A stretch of DNA of 26,643 bases from Apostichopus parvimensis (GCA_000934455.1 KN894143.1:1-26643); one strand, 5' to 3'; shown: positions 9,967-20,544, numbered from the stretch's first letter. Numbers and translations are program-made. The notes: generated by a model from the letters alone, not told the origin.

Positions 9967-10718
9967 TTCCAGACACTTACAGTATATAGCATATTTTAAA
10001 TTGCACTAAACATAGTCCTTGTGCACTTGGATACTGTTAAATAGATGTGTGTAGCACTTTTGAAATGTTTGTTGTGTAGAATTTCTGTTTGTCAAGAAGT
10101 TAACATATGAACAGTCCCATATAAAAGTGAAACATACTTTAAAATCTGGTCATAGGAATTACATACAGAGAGAATACTAATAAGCAGTGTTGTATGTGGT
10201 ATGATGGTACATGCCAACCGTATCAAACTGAGCAGTCATTTCACAAAAGAAAATATGCATACAGAAGTTGTATGAGGCTTAAATGACTTCATGTTCATAC
10301 ATTATTTGTATGACTTCAGGTTTGTCTGCAGTAAGTCTGAACTAAAAACATCAGTCCGTTTAGACATTCTACGAAGAAGCAGAGCAGTAGAAGATGGCCC
10401 TCTGTAATAAGGCCTGCCATGTAGGTGTGTATTCATTTAATCCTGGCAAGGTATATGTTAATCCCTTTAATCCTTCCCAGTAGATGTAAAGCCCTCTCAG
10501 ATAATTGCAAGTTTCAGTCGCTTCAATGCATTATTAGGTTGTATCACTTATACAGGTCTGGAGAACACAACTTCTGACTTGATGCACATGAAATGAAACT
10601 AAAATAGTTTGAGATTATTCATTCATAGCTTTACGTTATAAAGAATCAGTGTAACAATACAGTCCTGGTTGTGATTTCAGACTTTCCTCAAACATTCTGT
10701 GTATAACTCGATGCTTAA
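9967..10718. other. No recognised feature
   Basis: AT-rich spacer. I see no coding pattern, RNA gene or repeat boundary. Confidence 0.5.
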
Positions 10719-11063
10719 AGGCATTGAAGTCTAAACTCGCCCCAAATCGCTGGCCACCCTCTGCAAAAGTTAACTTTCCGTTGCTTGCAAGTGAAGTATT
10801 TTTCTTGTCGCTTCAAAATGCAGACAGTAATAAAACGTGTTATCTTTTATCTAGACCTGAGATGTCCATCGCTGTTATGTGCACTGTGTTGTGGGTATTG
10901 ACCATAGCTGCATGTAGTGACTGTACACTATAGTGTCTAATTACTGACGGTAGCAAGCTGTGTGTGTATTTTCTGGGATCGATGGTGGTGTCTAACACTT
11001 CTGTTACACCTCATTCGAAACTAGGTCAGATTACAGGCATGAGACCGCGAGTCACACTCCCTT
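10719..11063. mobile_element. TTAA-flanked non-autonomous DNA transposon, copy B (345 bp)
   Basis: Same family as the element at 3815-4174: AGGCATTGAAG start, GCAAGCTGTGTGTGTATTTT interior, CGCGAGTC...CCC end. TTAA is at 10715-10718 and 11064-11067. The end is eroded: the TTTCTTTTTGCG stretch is lost. Confidence 0.82.
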
Positions 11064-12519
11064 TTAATGCTGTAGTGCACAATTACACTACATAAAGGGT
11101 TTGTACTCAATATAAGGTGCTAGGATCAATGCGTTCTGCATTACACAATAACACTACATAACCACTTCAGCATATAAACCAAAGTTATAGAAAGCGACTT
11201 CAGTGTTCAAAAAGAGATATTTTTAAGAAATTTACAACACTAGAAAGAAGGATGACTTCTGGGGTCACATACGACTCCCTTCAAAATGGATGGATTGTTC
11301 TCTCCTGCAAAATAGTTATTTTCTGTACATGTTAGATTAAGACAAATCCTTGAACTGGTAAACCCAAAATCAAGTCAAATTCAGTACTTTATATTTTACT
11401 TGTCATTTATTTTTCATTTCTTTATTTACTAGAGCCTTCAGGTTTTGTTATCTCATTAGTATTGTTTGCTGCAGTCATTTCAAACAAATTGTACTTCATT
11501 TGTCACATAGTTTATATCAGCTGGCAGCAATTATCAGTATTAATCTTTCATTTACCATCAAATACGTTTGAGTTTTGAAATGGAAAGAATAATTTAGCCT
11601 GTGGGACGTATTAAATAATTGGGTGCTATGGTTCTTAATGGTAACTGTCTCTCTTATGCCGGTTTTTTTTTTCAGTGTTGTATTCTGTCGGTAGATCTAG
11701 GCATGATAAGAGGGGGTGTCAGGAGGGGGGAGGTGTCAGGAGGGGGGGTGTCAGGAGGGGGATACAGTCTCTTGGTCTGTGGTCGATTAGGAAGTTGAGT
11801 GAAATATTAAAAGATGGAATGAAGTAAAGTATAATGTATTTCTTTTCCTAGTATGCCAAACAATGAAGAGTGCAAAAAGAAAGGGAGGGGGAGGGGGGGG
11901 GGGACAGTGACATCATTGTCCCGGGGATTGACCTGACTATTGGTGCCTCTGGGTGGATTAGCTTTTGTTTCATATTTCAATACGAAGAGACAACAGATCT
12001 AACGACATGATCAAACCATTTGTTGTCATATTTTAAGGGCAGACCATTTGTACATTTCTCTGTAAATATATATTCAGATATTGTAAAATAAATAGATATT
12101 TGGCAGATATATTCACATGCTCATGATATGCTTTGTAAACCTTAATGAGTTTCATATAATCCAATGTTCAAGTAAAATTTAAATATAATGCTACTATTGG
12201 TATTAATGGAATTGACATTTTGACACTTTGACATTTTGACATGTAACATCGTCATCTTACTGAACCTGTTTTTAAGGTCTGGTAAATCATGTGCCTTTAA
12301 TCATGTGGTTTGATTGACTATAATGTTTAGCTGGGTGCTTTACCTACTGTGCCTTAATGGATACATTATGGCCTTTGACCAAGTCAAATTTTGTATATAT
12401 GTATCCTCAACTTTCTCTTAAATTGTCTCCCCTGGGCTGTCCTGAAGGTTCATTCCAAAGAAATGATGCAATGACGACCCCTAGATTACTGATATCACTG
12501 TTCGTAATGCAGTCACTCA
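11064..12519. other. Spacer with simple repeats only
   Basis: Apart from the G-rich tracts there is a small tandem pair with ACACTACATAA at about 11083-11160. An AATAAA is at 12087-12092. No coding exon recognised. Confidence 0.5.
11711..11763 (+). repeat. G-rich tandem repeat with G-quadruplex potential
   Basis: Three units of GGTGTCAGGAGGGGG type occur in tandem, with at least four G runs of four or more. A further G-rich run (GGGAGGGGGAGGG followed by ten or more G) lies at about 11882-11903. Confidence 0.7.
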
Positions 12520-12650
12520 TCACATATTAGCAACATGCAATAAATGTCCCGTCACACATTGGCAACATGAAATAATGTTCTCTCACAAATTAGCAACATA
12601 AAATGTTCTATCAATCATTAGTAACATGAAATAAATGTTCCATCACACAA
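12520..12650. repeat. Degenerate tandem repeat, about 28-32 bp units
   Basis: Units start TCACA.ATT at 12520, 12552, 12583, 12611 and 12643. Each includes AGCAACAT and AAATGTTC. A 9-10 bp run of GACATTTT words also occurs at about 12212-12242. Confidence 0.65.
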
Positions 12651-12907
12651 TTGAATTATATTCCAAGGTTATCTAATCATTTCCGTTTTAAAGAAAAACC
12701 TACCAGTTGTTGGTGTGGTCCATGAATGACATCACAGATTAAATATCGCACAATGTACTCATCCACATTAACTATTGCATTAATTTTTTACATCTCAACA
12801 ATGGAACAGGCTATTAAGCTCGGAGATGGAACAATGTGCTTTGTATCAGAATCTGTTAATTGGTATTTTTTGTTGTAATTCTCAGTGTATCTCATACCTT
12901 TCATTAA

Positions 12908-13238
12908 AGGCATTGAAGACTCGCCCCAAAACGTGTGCGGCCATCTCAAAAAGTTAACTGTCGCTACAAAATGCAGACAGTAATGAAACGTGATACCTTG
13001 TTATCTTTTGCTGGACCTGAGATTTCAATCGCTGTATCGTTTGTACACTAAGTGCTGTGGGCATTGACTGCAGCTATATGTACTGACTGTACACTAGTGT
13101 CTAATTACCGATGGTAGCAAGCTGTGTGTGTATTTCCTGGGATCTATGGTGGTGTCTAACACTTCTGTTACACCTCATTCAAAACTAGGTCAGATTACCG
13201 GCATTAGACGTTTCTTTTTGCGCGAGTCTTCACACCCT
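12908..13238. mobile_element. TTAA-flanked non-autonomous DNA transposon, copy C (331 bp)
   Basis: Both ends are intact (AGGCATTGAAGACTCGCC and GCGCGAGTCTTCACACCCT). TTAA is at 12904-12907 and 13239-13242. It lacks about 33 bp present in copy A after AAAAGTTAACT. Confidence 0.83.
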
Positions 13239-13242
13239 TTAA

Positions 13243-13818
13243 TGATTCAGACATGCCAACTTTATTGATGTGTATATATTACCTTGTTGTGGATGTTTCT
13301 GCACACCATGTTTCATCAGAGCTAACATTACAGGTCTTATTTGTTATTTGATGAAGCTTATATTTATCACATGAAAGCATATGAAGCTTGAACTTGGTTT
13401 AATTGTTTTTGGAATTACCACATTTCTTAACCTCACATAAATGTAGTAAACAAATAAAGATGTATGTTACAAACTGCCAACTCAAGAATGAGCATTTTAT
13501 TATTTTTTGTCTTAATGTCCAAAGTCATTATGGTTCAATTTCATAATTAATAATGGAGTAATTTGCTGATTGGCAACATCAGTTTGATTCGTTGGGACTT
13601 ACATAAACAAAAGACTGACAGATATTGTTTCAATTTTCATAGTTTTGTCAATTACTGCATTTAGACTTGATCAAGCCCTCTGAAGTGTGTTCATGCTATA
13701 TTTATTTTATATTTTTTCTAATCGTTTTTTTCCAAATTTTAGATATGTTATGGGTATAATTAGCGGTGCCCTACCCAAAATTTTGTTGTTTGTTTTGGCG
13801 TTCAATAGCGCGTATGGT
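13243..13818. other. No recognised feature
   Basis: AT-rich spacer between TTAA element C and the promoter-like segment. Confidence 0.5.
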
Positions 13819-13906
13819 GGGCGGAGCCTCAGCGATTGAATAACATGTGCCTTAACGTTATAAAAACTATAAACTAAACGTTTTTCCTCTCCGTCTCACA
13901 GGTAAG
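13819..13906 (+). promoter_or_regulatory. TATA plus pyrimidine-tract promoter-like segment, ending CAG|GTAAG
   Basis: GGGCGG at 13819-13824, TATAAAAA at 13859-13866 and TTTTTCCTCTCC at about 13880-13892 are followed by CTCACAG|GTAAGATG at 13901/13902. It could be a compact promoter with a very short first exon and donor. Alternatively, it is a pyrimidine-tract acceptor abutting a donor, which is the shape of a recursive splice site. Positions 13834-13901 recur at 16043-16112. Confidence 0.33.
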
Positions 13907-14054
13907 ATGATGCATAAATCCCTTTCATGTGAATATGAAAGTATTACTACAGGTTGTTGATTAAATATTTTTCGTTATTAAAAGTGTTTCATTATGACGG
14001 ATGGTCTAGATTTGCCATCGATACATGAGATTTAATATTCGTTATAAACGAGAC

Positions 14055-14426
14055 CGTCAGGTTTGCATGTAGGATATGTCTGTGTTATCATGGGCCTACG
14101 TATATTCGCATAACAATTGTTTGTCGTTAAAGTTTGATCAGTGGTACAAAATCATAATTTACACGAGTCCTATCAGTACAAAAGTGATTTATTTCTTGAT
14201 GTTGTTAATAATAGTCTATTAAATGTATCAGGATGCCGTAGATGTGACATTTTAGGTAATTTCTTTGAACGTAATGTTGCTCAATGACCTAGCGTTATGA
14301 ATAGGCTACAGCGTGTACATTTGGTCGTTAGAACTGTCATGAGGGGTGACGTCATTGCTTAGTAACAAAAGTAGGGGATTCCCCGAGATGATCCAGCTAG
14401 AAATAAGTATTTACGGCCCGCCAGAT
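14055..14426 (+). repeat. 372-bp repeat R, copy 1 (interrupted at its right end by a hAT)
   Basis: It matches 14935-15306 over 372 bp without gaps. By my hand count there are about 20 mismatches (roughly 5%). It ends CGCCAGAT exactly where the CAGTGGCG element begins. Confidence 0.88.
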
Positions 14427-14644
14427 CAGTGGCGTAGCCAGGATTTTTTCTGTGGGGGGGGGGGGCGCTTGACCATTTCTTGGGAGGGCGTCCTGTACTA
14501 CCTAAGCGGAGCGCCACCATGGGGTGGCGCGCAGCGTACCGTTGGAAATGACACTTCCCAGGCAATGTAAGCTGCTCTAAAGTTTTCTCAACATCCTTAA
14601 AAAAATATTTGGTTGGGGGCTGCAGCCCCAACCAAATATTTTTT
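14427..14644. mobile_element. hAT element, left part, running into the gap
   Basis: It begins CAGTGGCGTAGCCAGGA, a typical hAT terminus. The expected 8-bp TSD would be CGCCAGAT (14419-14426). It shares CTAAGCGGAGCGCCACCA with the hAT at 1491-1883. The right end is hidden in the Ns. Confidence 0.72.
14599..14644. repeat. Near-perfect palindrome abutting the gap
   Basis: AAATATTTGGTTGGGG and its complement CCCCAACCAAATATTT flank a central CTGCAG, with one unpaired G. The arms continue into A and T runs that reach the N gap. Confidence 0.85.
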
Positions 14645-14934
14645 NNNNNNNNNNNNNNNNNNNNNNNNNNNNNNNNNNNNNNNNNNNNNNNNNNNNNNNN
14701 NNNNNNNNNNNNNNNNNNNNNNNNNNNNNNNNNNNNNNNNNNNNNNNNNNNNNNNNNNNNNNNNNNNNNNNNNNNNNNNNNNNNNNNNNNNNNNNNNNNN
14801 NNNNNNNNNNNNNNNNNNNNNNNNNNNNNNNNNNNNNNNNNNNNNNNNNNNNNNNNNNNNNNNNNNNNNNNNNNNNNNNNNNNNNNNNNNNNNNNNNNNN
14901 NNNNNNNNNNNNNNNNNNNNNNNNNNNNNNNNNN
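14645..14934. other. Assembly gap (290 N)
   Basis: A run of N. It may represent an estimated rather than a true length. Repeats on both sides probably caused it. Confidence 1.
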
Positions 14935-15306
14935 CGTCAGGTTTGCATGTAGGATATGTCTCTGTTATCTTAGGCCTACGTATATTCGCATAACAATTGC
15001 TTGTCGTTAAAGTTCGATTAGTGGTACAAAATCATAATTTACACGAGTCATATCAGTACAAAAGTGATTTATTTCTTGATGTTGTTAATAATAGTATATT
15101 ATATGTATCAGGATGCCGTAGATGTGACGTTTTAGGTAATTTCTTTGTACGTAATGTTGCTCAGTGACCTAACGTTATGAATAGGCTACAGCGTGTACAT
15201 TGGGTCGTTAGAACTGTCATGAGGGGTGACGTCATTGCTTAGTAACAAGAGAAGGGGATTCCTCGAAATGATCCAGATAGAAATAAGTATTTACGGACCG
15301 CCAGAT
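14935..15306 (+). repeat. 372-bp repeat R, copy 2 (empty site)
   Basis: It begins right at the edge of the N gap, so the homology probably continues into the gap. It reads through CGCCAGAT into TGATTGTATTG with no insertion, which preserves the pre-insertion site of the hAT in copy 1. Confidence 0.88.
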
Positions 15307-15481
15307 TGATTGTATTGTTATGTATTGAATTATTAGAAAGATTGAGCAGGTTTCAGTTTATTATTTTAAGAACTAGAAGTAGCCTTTGTTTATGCCAGGA
15401 TGAAAATCCATTCAGATGCCTTATCCAAATATGCAGTAGGTATAAATGTGAGACTGCTTAGTTATTGTTTCATTATATTAG

Positions 15482-16035
15482 CAGACATTCCAACTCACAC
15501 GCATTTGGCGTGTGACACACGCATTTCCAGCCCTTCACACGCTCACACGCTATGTGCACTTTATCACACGCAATCCACAAAAAATCTCCGAAAAACCGTG
15601 TGTGCAACCATGGAGCGAAATCCAAATAAACCTAGGTCTAAAATCAGGTTAGCGGCATAATTAAAATATTTTTGGTTTCGTCTAGCATCCACTGTTTAAC
15701 CGATAAGTGCCCATACGCTAGCTAGAGATTGAGAAGTGCGCTTCAATTTCCGATATAAATGTTCAATTATGTTAGCAAGTGATTACTTTCATCAATTGAA
15801 GAAAAGTCTTTGTTGAGAATTGTCATACTTGTTGAGTTCAATAATATATATATGATGATGAAATTCTCAATATAAAATTACTCAGAGAAACTGAAAAAGA
15901 ATGCACCAGTTTGCATCTAGGCAGTCAAAAATACGAAAAATTTTCAAAAAGGGAGGGGGACACCCCCTCCCTTGAGACCCCTCCCCCACTGCCGCTGATC
16001 ACACTCATAAATTTTCATCAATGTTGGAAAGTCTG
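15482..16035. mobile_element. CAGAC-ended non-autonomous element, 554 bp, 6-bp TSD
   Basis: The ends CAGACATTCCAAC and GTTGGAAAGTCTG match with one change and are flanked by TATTAG at 15476-15481 and 16036-16041. Near the left end are repeated CACACGC words. Near the right end is the GGGAGGGGGACACCCCC module. An 86-codon open frame (15400-15660) straddles its left border and is judged non-coding. Confidence 0.75.
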
Positions 16036-16042
16036 TATTAGT

Positions 16043-16112
16043 GATTGAATAACATGTGCCTTAACATTATAACAACTATAAACTAAACGTTTTTCCTCTC
16101 TCCGTCTCACAG
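16043..16112 (+). repeat. Second copy of the promoter-like segment
   Basis: Starting GATTGAATAACATGTGCC, it aligns with 13834-13901 with few changes and 2 extra bases in the pyrimidine tract. The TATAAAAA is changed to TATAACAA, and the sequence after CACAG is TTTTACATG, so the donor is absent. Confidence 0.8.
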
Positions 16113-16689
16113 TTTTACATGTGACTTGGTGGGCTGGTGCTTGGGTCCCTGCTGCCAGTGGGATTGCGAGATCTGGGTCTTAACAAATATTATAAATCAT
16201 TAAACATCCAAGTACTCATTTAGATTGTAGCAAAACTGTTCAAGGATTCATTTTACCAGTGGCTTGACTCTTGATTATCACAATGTGAAAAGTAATGGTT
16301 GTCATGGCACAGCAAAGATTTCATCAACAATGCTACCTAAAGACCATCACCATAGCCCCAAAATATGCTAGAAAGTCCAAGAATGGTCAGCACATGATAC
16401 TGCCATTCTGAATAGTCTCAATATACATGGATGTCTGAACAGTTACAAGACAAAGAAGCTTACAGAAAATTATTTGAAAATTGTTGTTTAGAAAAATTTT
16501 TAGAATGTGATAAAATACAGATATCCTTTCGTGTTGTCATCATGATGGTTTGCTAGTGTAATGTTTTTCCATTTTTCATCTATTTTCAATACCATACTCA
16601 TATTTTGGCCAACAAACTTGTCAATATGAAAGTTCCAACTAGCCTCATTCATTGGATCATGAACTACCTTAATAGAAACAGAACTCAAT
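16113..16689. other. No recognised feature
   Basis: A GC-richer 60-bp stretch after 16112 (GGTGGGCTGGTGCTTGGG) might be transcribed from the promoter-like copy. It has no clear frame. The rest is AT-rich. Confidence 0.4.
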
Positions 16690-17455
16690 TTTAACTTAGC
16701 CCAGCTTGCCGTTCTGAAATCATCTGTTCAATTACGGGAGCCCCTCGGGATGGCTCTAGCACCGTTTGCTTTTACAGTATATATATACGTACGATATCTT
16801 CAGAAGGCTTGCTCACTCATCAAACTGCTGATGACACCTCCATGCTAATTGACTTCTATCGTAACACTATTTCTCCACCACCTGTCACTATCAAGGGTAC
16901 TGCAGTCAATATTGTTCATTCATATAAATATCTATATATTTATTAATTATCGATTTTATTTATTATTTTAATTTTAATTTATTTATTAATTTTTATTTTT
17001 ATTATTTTTTTATATTTATTTTTTTAAATTTATTATTTATTATTTAAATTATTATTTATTAATTATCAGTATAATAAATCGACAAATGGACATGGGGGAT
17101 CACGTTGATGTTTTGGTTAAAGTAGATCATACTGTCTCGGTAAACTGTCAAACTTGTCCTGGTACAGTAATACTGATCTGTTGGGGTGGTAATGTCAATA
17201 AAACATTAATCAAACGTATTGTAAAGAAAGCAGAAATAATGGTTGAGGCGTCTCTAGCCTTCAGTCGACTTAGTCTAACAGTACAAGTTTAGACTCCATA
17301 TGGGATAATTCTAGCCAACCTCTTCATGATCTACTACATGATAGGCAAATTAAAGGAGGCATTGGCAAGCTGAAGACTACCGTGCATGTAAACCAACAGA
17401 CACAGATCCTTTTATCGCCTCCGTAATGAAGCTTATCGATATCTTACCTCGCTGA
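16690..17455 (+). pseudogene. Decayed CR1/L2-like non-LTR reverse-transcriptase fragment
   Basis: Pieces of a reverse-transcriptase C-terminal half appear in several frames. LAPFAFTVYI is at about 16758-16787. ADDTSMLIDFY, the catalytic ADD motif, is at 16827-16859. IKGTAVNIVHSYKYL is at about 16892-16936. After an AT-rich insertion, ICWGGNVNKTLIKRIVKKA lies at about 17176-17232. DPFIASVMKLIDILPR with a stop lies at 17405-17455. These match the order of the palm ADD, the G..V..V..yKYL strand, the CWGGN/VKKA region and the SFIP..I.L ending of CR1/L2-group ORF2. Several frameshifts and the insertion at about 16934-17066 make it non-functional. Confidence 0.65.
16934..17066. repeat. AT-only low-complexity tract inside the RT remnant
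   Basis: About 130 bp are made almost entirely of TTTAT/TTAAT words. The tract splits the retrotransposon fragment between the KYL and CWGGN motifs, so it expanded or inserted after the element landed. Confidence 0.8.
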
Positions 17456-17729
17456 CTTTTAACACTTTACCGTATTATTAGTATATTTGTAAATAGATAT
17501 ATTTATGCTTCTTCCTCTCCTTCATCTGCTGTGTTCATTTTACTCTTTATAAGTAGTAGTTAAACTTTGAAAACATTACTTTCTTTGTTCTGCCTGTAGT
17601 AAACAACTTCCCAACTTCCTGTCCTTTTCTTAGAAACAGGGTGTACCAGTATTAGTATGCAAATTAGTATTGGATGGTTAACCCTGATTGGTTCTAAGTG
17701 TTGCTACTGGGACCAAGGGTGTAGTTGGG

Positions 17730-17920
17730 CCAATGAGAGGAGTTAAGTTGGCCATATGTTTATATGCTGTGGTTTAGGAGCTGACTTCCAGGAGTCTTAG
17801 AAAGAGATGCAGTTTTCTTGTGAGCCACTCAACAGGGCATTAGTAGAATCTGGGCACGCTTGAGGTTAAAGTTTGTCCACTGTGTAGATATATAAATAGA
17901 GTTGTTGTTAACTAAGCTGT
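17730..17920 (+). promoter_or_regulatory. CCAAT and TATA boxes, possible promoter or solo-LTR promoter
   Basis: CCAAT at 17730-17734 and TATATAAATAG at 17889-17899 have promoter-like spacing. No recognised coding exon follows. Possibilities are an unknown transcript or a degraded LTR. Confidence 0.22.
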
Positions 17921-18667
17921 CAACCTTGTCTGATAAAAATGTATCTTAACTTTTCTGGAGGAATTATTTGTTGGAGGAATTATTTGTAAATAACATCTTG
18001 TTGTTCCTATTCACACTAATGGAATTGATGGAGCGGAGAGCTGTCATTTAGTCGCTGTTTTGATAATATTGTATCTGGACTTTCTACTCTCCTTGGGAAG
18101 GAAGGACACAATTCGAACTGATTTGTTATTTACTGGAAGTTCATCTATCGCTATCGCTATCGCCCACCGTCCCCTTTTTGTACTTGCTGTTATCTGCCGG
18201 ACATTCTTTGACCCTTTTTATCATTTATGGTGCATACCAGTCATCGGGTGTCTACCGTTTCATTTAATAACTTTGGGACACAAAAACCATTCTATAGGAC
18301 TTATTCACATGGTCAAGAGGTTTCTAGCCAGCAACAATGTCAAAGCAAACAGCCGACATGAATACAGTGCTACTGGAAGATACAGACCCGGCTGCCAGAT
18401 AAGCCTATCTCTTATTTCATTAACGTGCACAATATATATACTAGTCTTGTGGCCACTTGACACTGGACATAGTTAATTGTAACTTTTGTTCCACAATTAA
18501 GTGTAAATTGATATGTTTTTAAGTATAATTGTATAACAGTGCCTTCATTTGAAGTGTACTTTGCCAAGTTTCTCATGTTGCATATTTACTTAAATGTTGA
18601 GGCCGAGTTAATATAGTTACATACTGAATCTAACAGCAAGTCTTATTCTTTAGTCTGTTGTATTCAA
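17921..18667. other. No recognised gene
   Basis: A 138-codon hydrophobic frame (18060-18476) has no ATG at its start and no recognisable family. A (CTATCG)3 microsatellite is at about 18145-18163. A GAATTATTTGTTGGAG-type duplication is at about 17960-17990. Confidence 0.35.
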
Positions 18668-19095
18668 AATATAGTGGTTAGCTTAAGGTGACCAGACGTC
18701 CCCGATTTTTGTGGCCCAGATGAACAAGTGTCCCCGAAAATGTCCCCGATTCGTCAAAATGTTCAGGAATTTCGAAAATATCCCACATTATTAGTAAAAT
18801 AATTGTGAAAACAAAAATTAGTCAAGTGTGCAGTCGCAGAACGGAACCAGTATTTCAGGTGGGCCAGTGTAAAGTGGAATATGCTAGATCGATCTAGCCT
18901 AGCACTCTTTCATAAAGTAAGTAAATTTCATCTAAGAAAAAGCTACATTTTGAAAATAAAATTGATTTAAAAAGTGCTTCTAAGTATCACCATTTTACAT
19001 CTAAGCACCTTAGGCACTTGAAAATTTTCCAAAGGGGAGGGGGACACCCCCTCCCCCATATCAGTCACGCAATTAATGTCCCCGATTCCAGTCAG
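18668..19095. mobile_element. Probable degraded DNA-transposon remnant
   Basis: GTCCCCGATT occurs at about 18707 and again around 18742 and 19079. The GGGGAGGGGGACACCCCC palindromic module (about 19035-19056) is shared with the elements at 15482-16035 and 7282-7764. Clear terminal repeats and a TSD were not found. Confidence 0.35.
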
Positions 19096-20214
19096 ATAAA
19101 TATGGTTTCCTTAGGTTAGCTGACCTCACACTTTGTAACCACTAGGGGGAATCCCAACAAGCCTGCTGGTCAGCTAGCTGCTGACAAGAACCCCATATCT
19201 TACATATATACAGATATTTCTATATTTTTTTATCTTTCTTATAAATTGCTGTACATGAATTTTGGAGAAAAAGTTTTACTGTGTATATTATAAGTATTGT
19301 CATTAGCAGATCACAGCTTTAGACCAAAGAATATAACTCAATAAACAGAAACACACAAGTGAGGAGAGAGAAACAAATACTTTTTGGTATCATAGAGACA
19401 AGAATTTATTGAGCACTCTCTATGACTATTTCAGTGAGCATGGAATGGTTATGAGCAGTCCTCTTAATTCAAACAAATGATTCATGATATAATCTAAGCA
19501 GCTGACATGAGAATTAACCTGAAATAAAGAGCAGACATTTTTACCCATAAATATTAAATGAGCAGCAAAGTAAATTTTGCAAAAGGGTCAATTATATAAA
19601 TTATCGACTTACAGGAAGAATTGAACAATTGTAAAGCCATGGCTTCCTATCAATTATTACATTGACATAATAAGAACATAAAATAGTCTGGAAATCTTGC
19701 AAATTTATGAAAAGTAAAAGTACAAGATATTAATATACATGTTGGCAATAACTGAAAAAGTGATTGCTTACTTTACATTTAGCAGCAAGCAGACCTACTG
19801 ATGTTTAAGTGTGGTGATCACCAGTGAACTTTTCATTTTCTTAATCTGAACCAGTAACTCACAGTACTTTCTTACATCGGTACACTGTGTCTGAATATTG
19901 CCCAACCATCCAAACAATAAGCTAGATAATATAATTTATAAGAGCTGATAACAATCAACTTGTTTACACTTCTAGTTCTTGTATTGTCCCTTCCTTACCC
20001 GCCCCCCCCCCTATCTAGACCATGCCCAAACCCATTGCATTCCGTTTCCCTAACCCCATGGCTCCTCAACTTCTGGCCCACTCTGAAAACTAAGTTATAT
20101 GACCTGATACATTTATAGATCATAAAAATAATCAAAAATATTTTTAGTTTTTAAGAATTTGCATATAAAGGAGACAAATTGCATGTATGTTAATGACAAG
20201 AAAACCAAAATATT
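19096..20214. other. No recognised feature
   Basis: AT-rich spacer with a C run near 20000-20011. No exon signal. Confidence 0.5.
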
Positions 20215-20316
20215 AACAACAGTGAATTCTTACAGTAGTAGTAACATTACTAAGCAATTTAAACAACAGTGAATTCTTACATACAAATACAGTAGTAGTA
20301 ACATTACTAACCAATT
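20215..20316. repeat. Tandem duplication, about 50 bp units
   Basis: ACAACAGTGAATTCTTAC followed by AGTAGTAGTAACATTACTAA appears twice. The second unit has about 9 additional bp (ATACAAATAC). Confidence 0.85.
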
Positions 20317-20544
20317 TAAGTGGATGGTGGGTTAAAGCATAAATAACTACCACTTAGATTTCAAAATGCCAAACATGCTTAAATATTATTCTACAAAGTT
20401 TAATAATCTGAAATATTTTCACCGAATTAACGAACCTTGCACGGACATGTGCTGGATCAGTGGTAACAACAACCTATGCAATCACCATTGGAACAGTCTA
20501 CTTTAAGATACATCACCCAGGCTGTCAAACACACACACACACTT

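Noticed and set aside
14609..15010. Long open frames through the gap
   Set aside because: They are produced by translating Ns as unknown residues and are not real.
18060..18476. 138-codon hydrophobic open frame
   Set aside because: The frame lacks an ATG until near its end, has no family resemblance and contains a CTATCG microsatellite. It may be chance or part of a degraded LTR.
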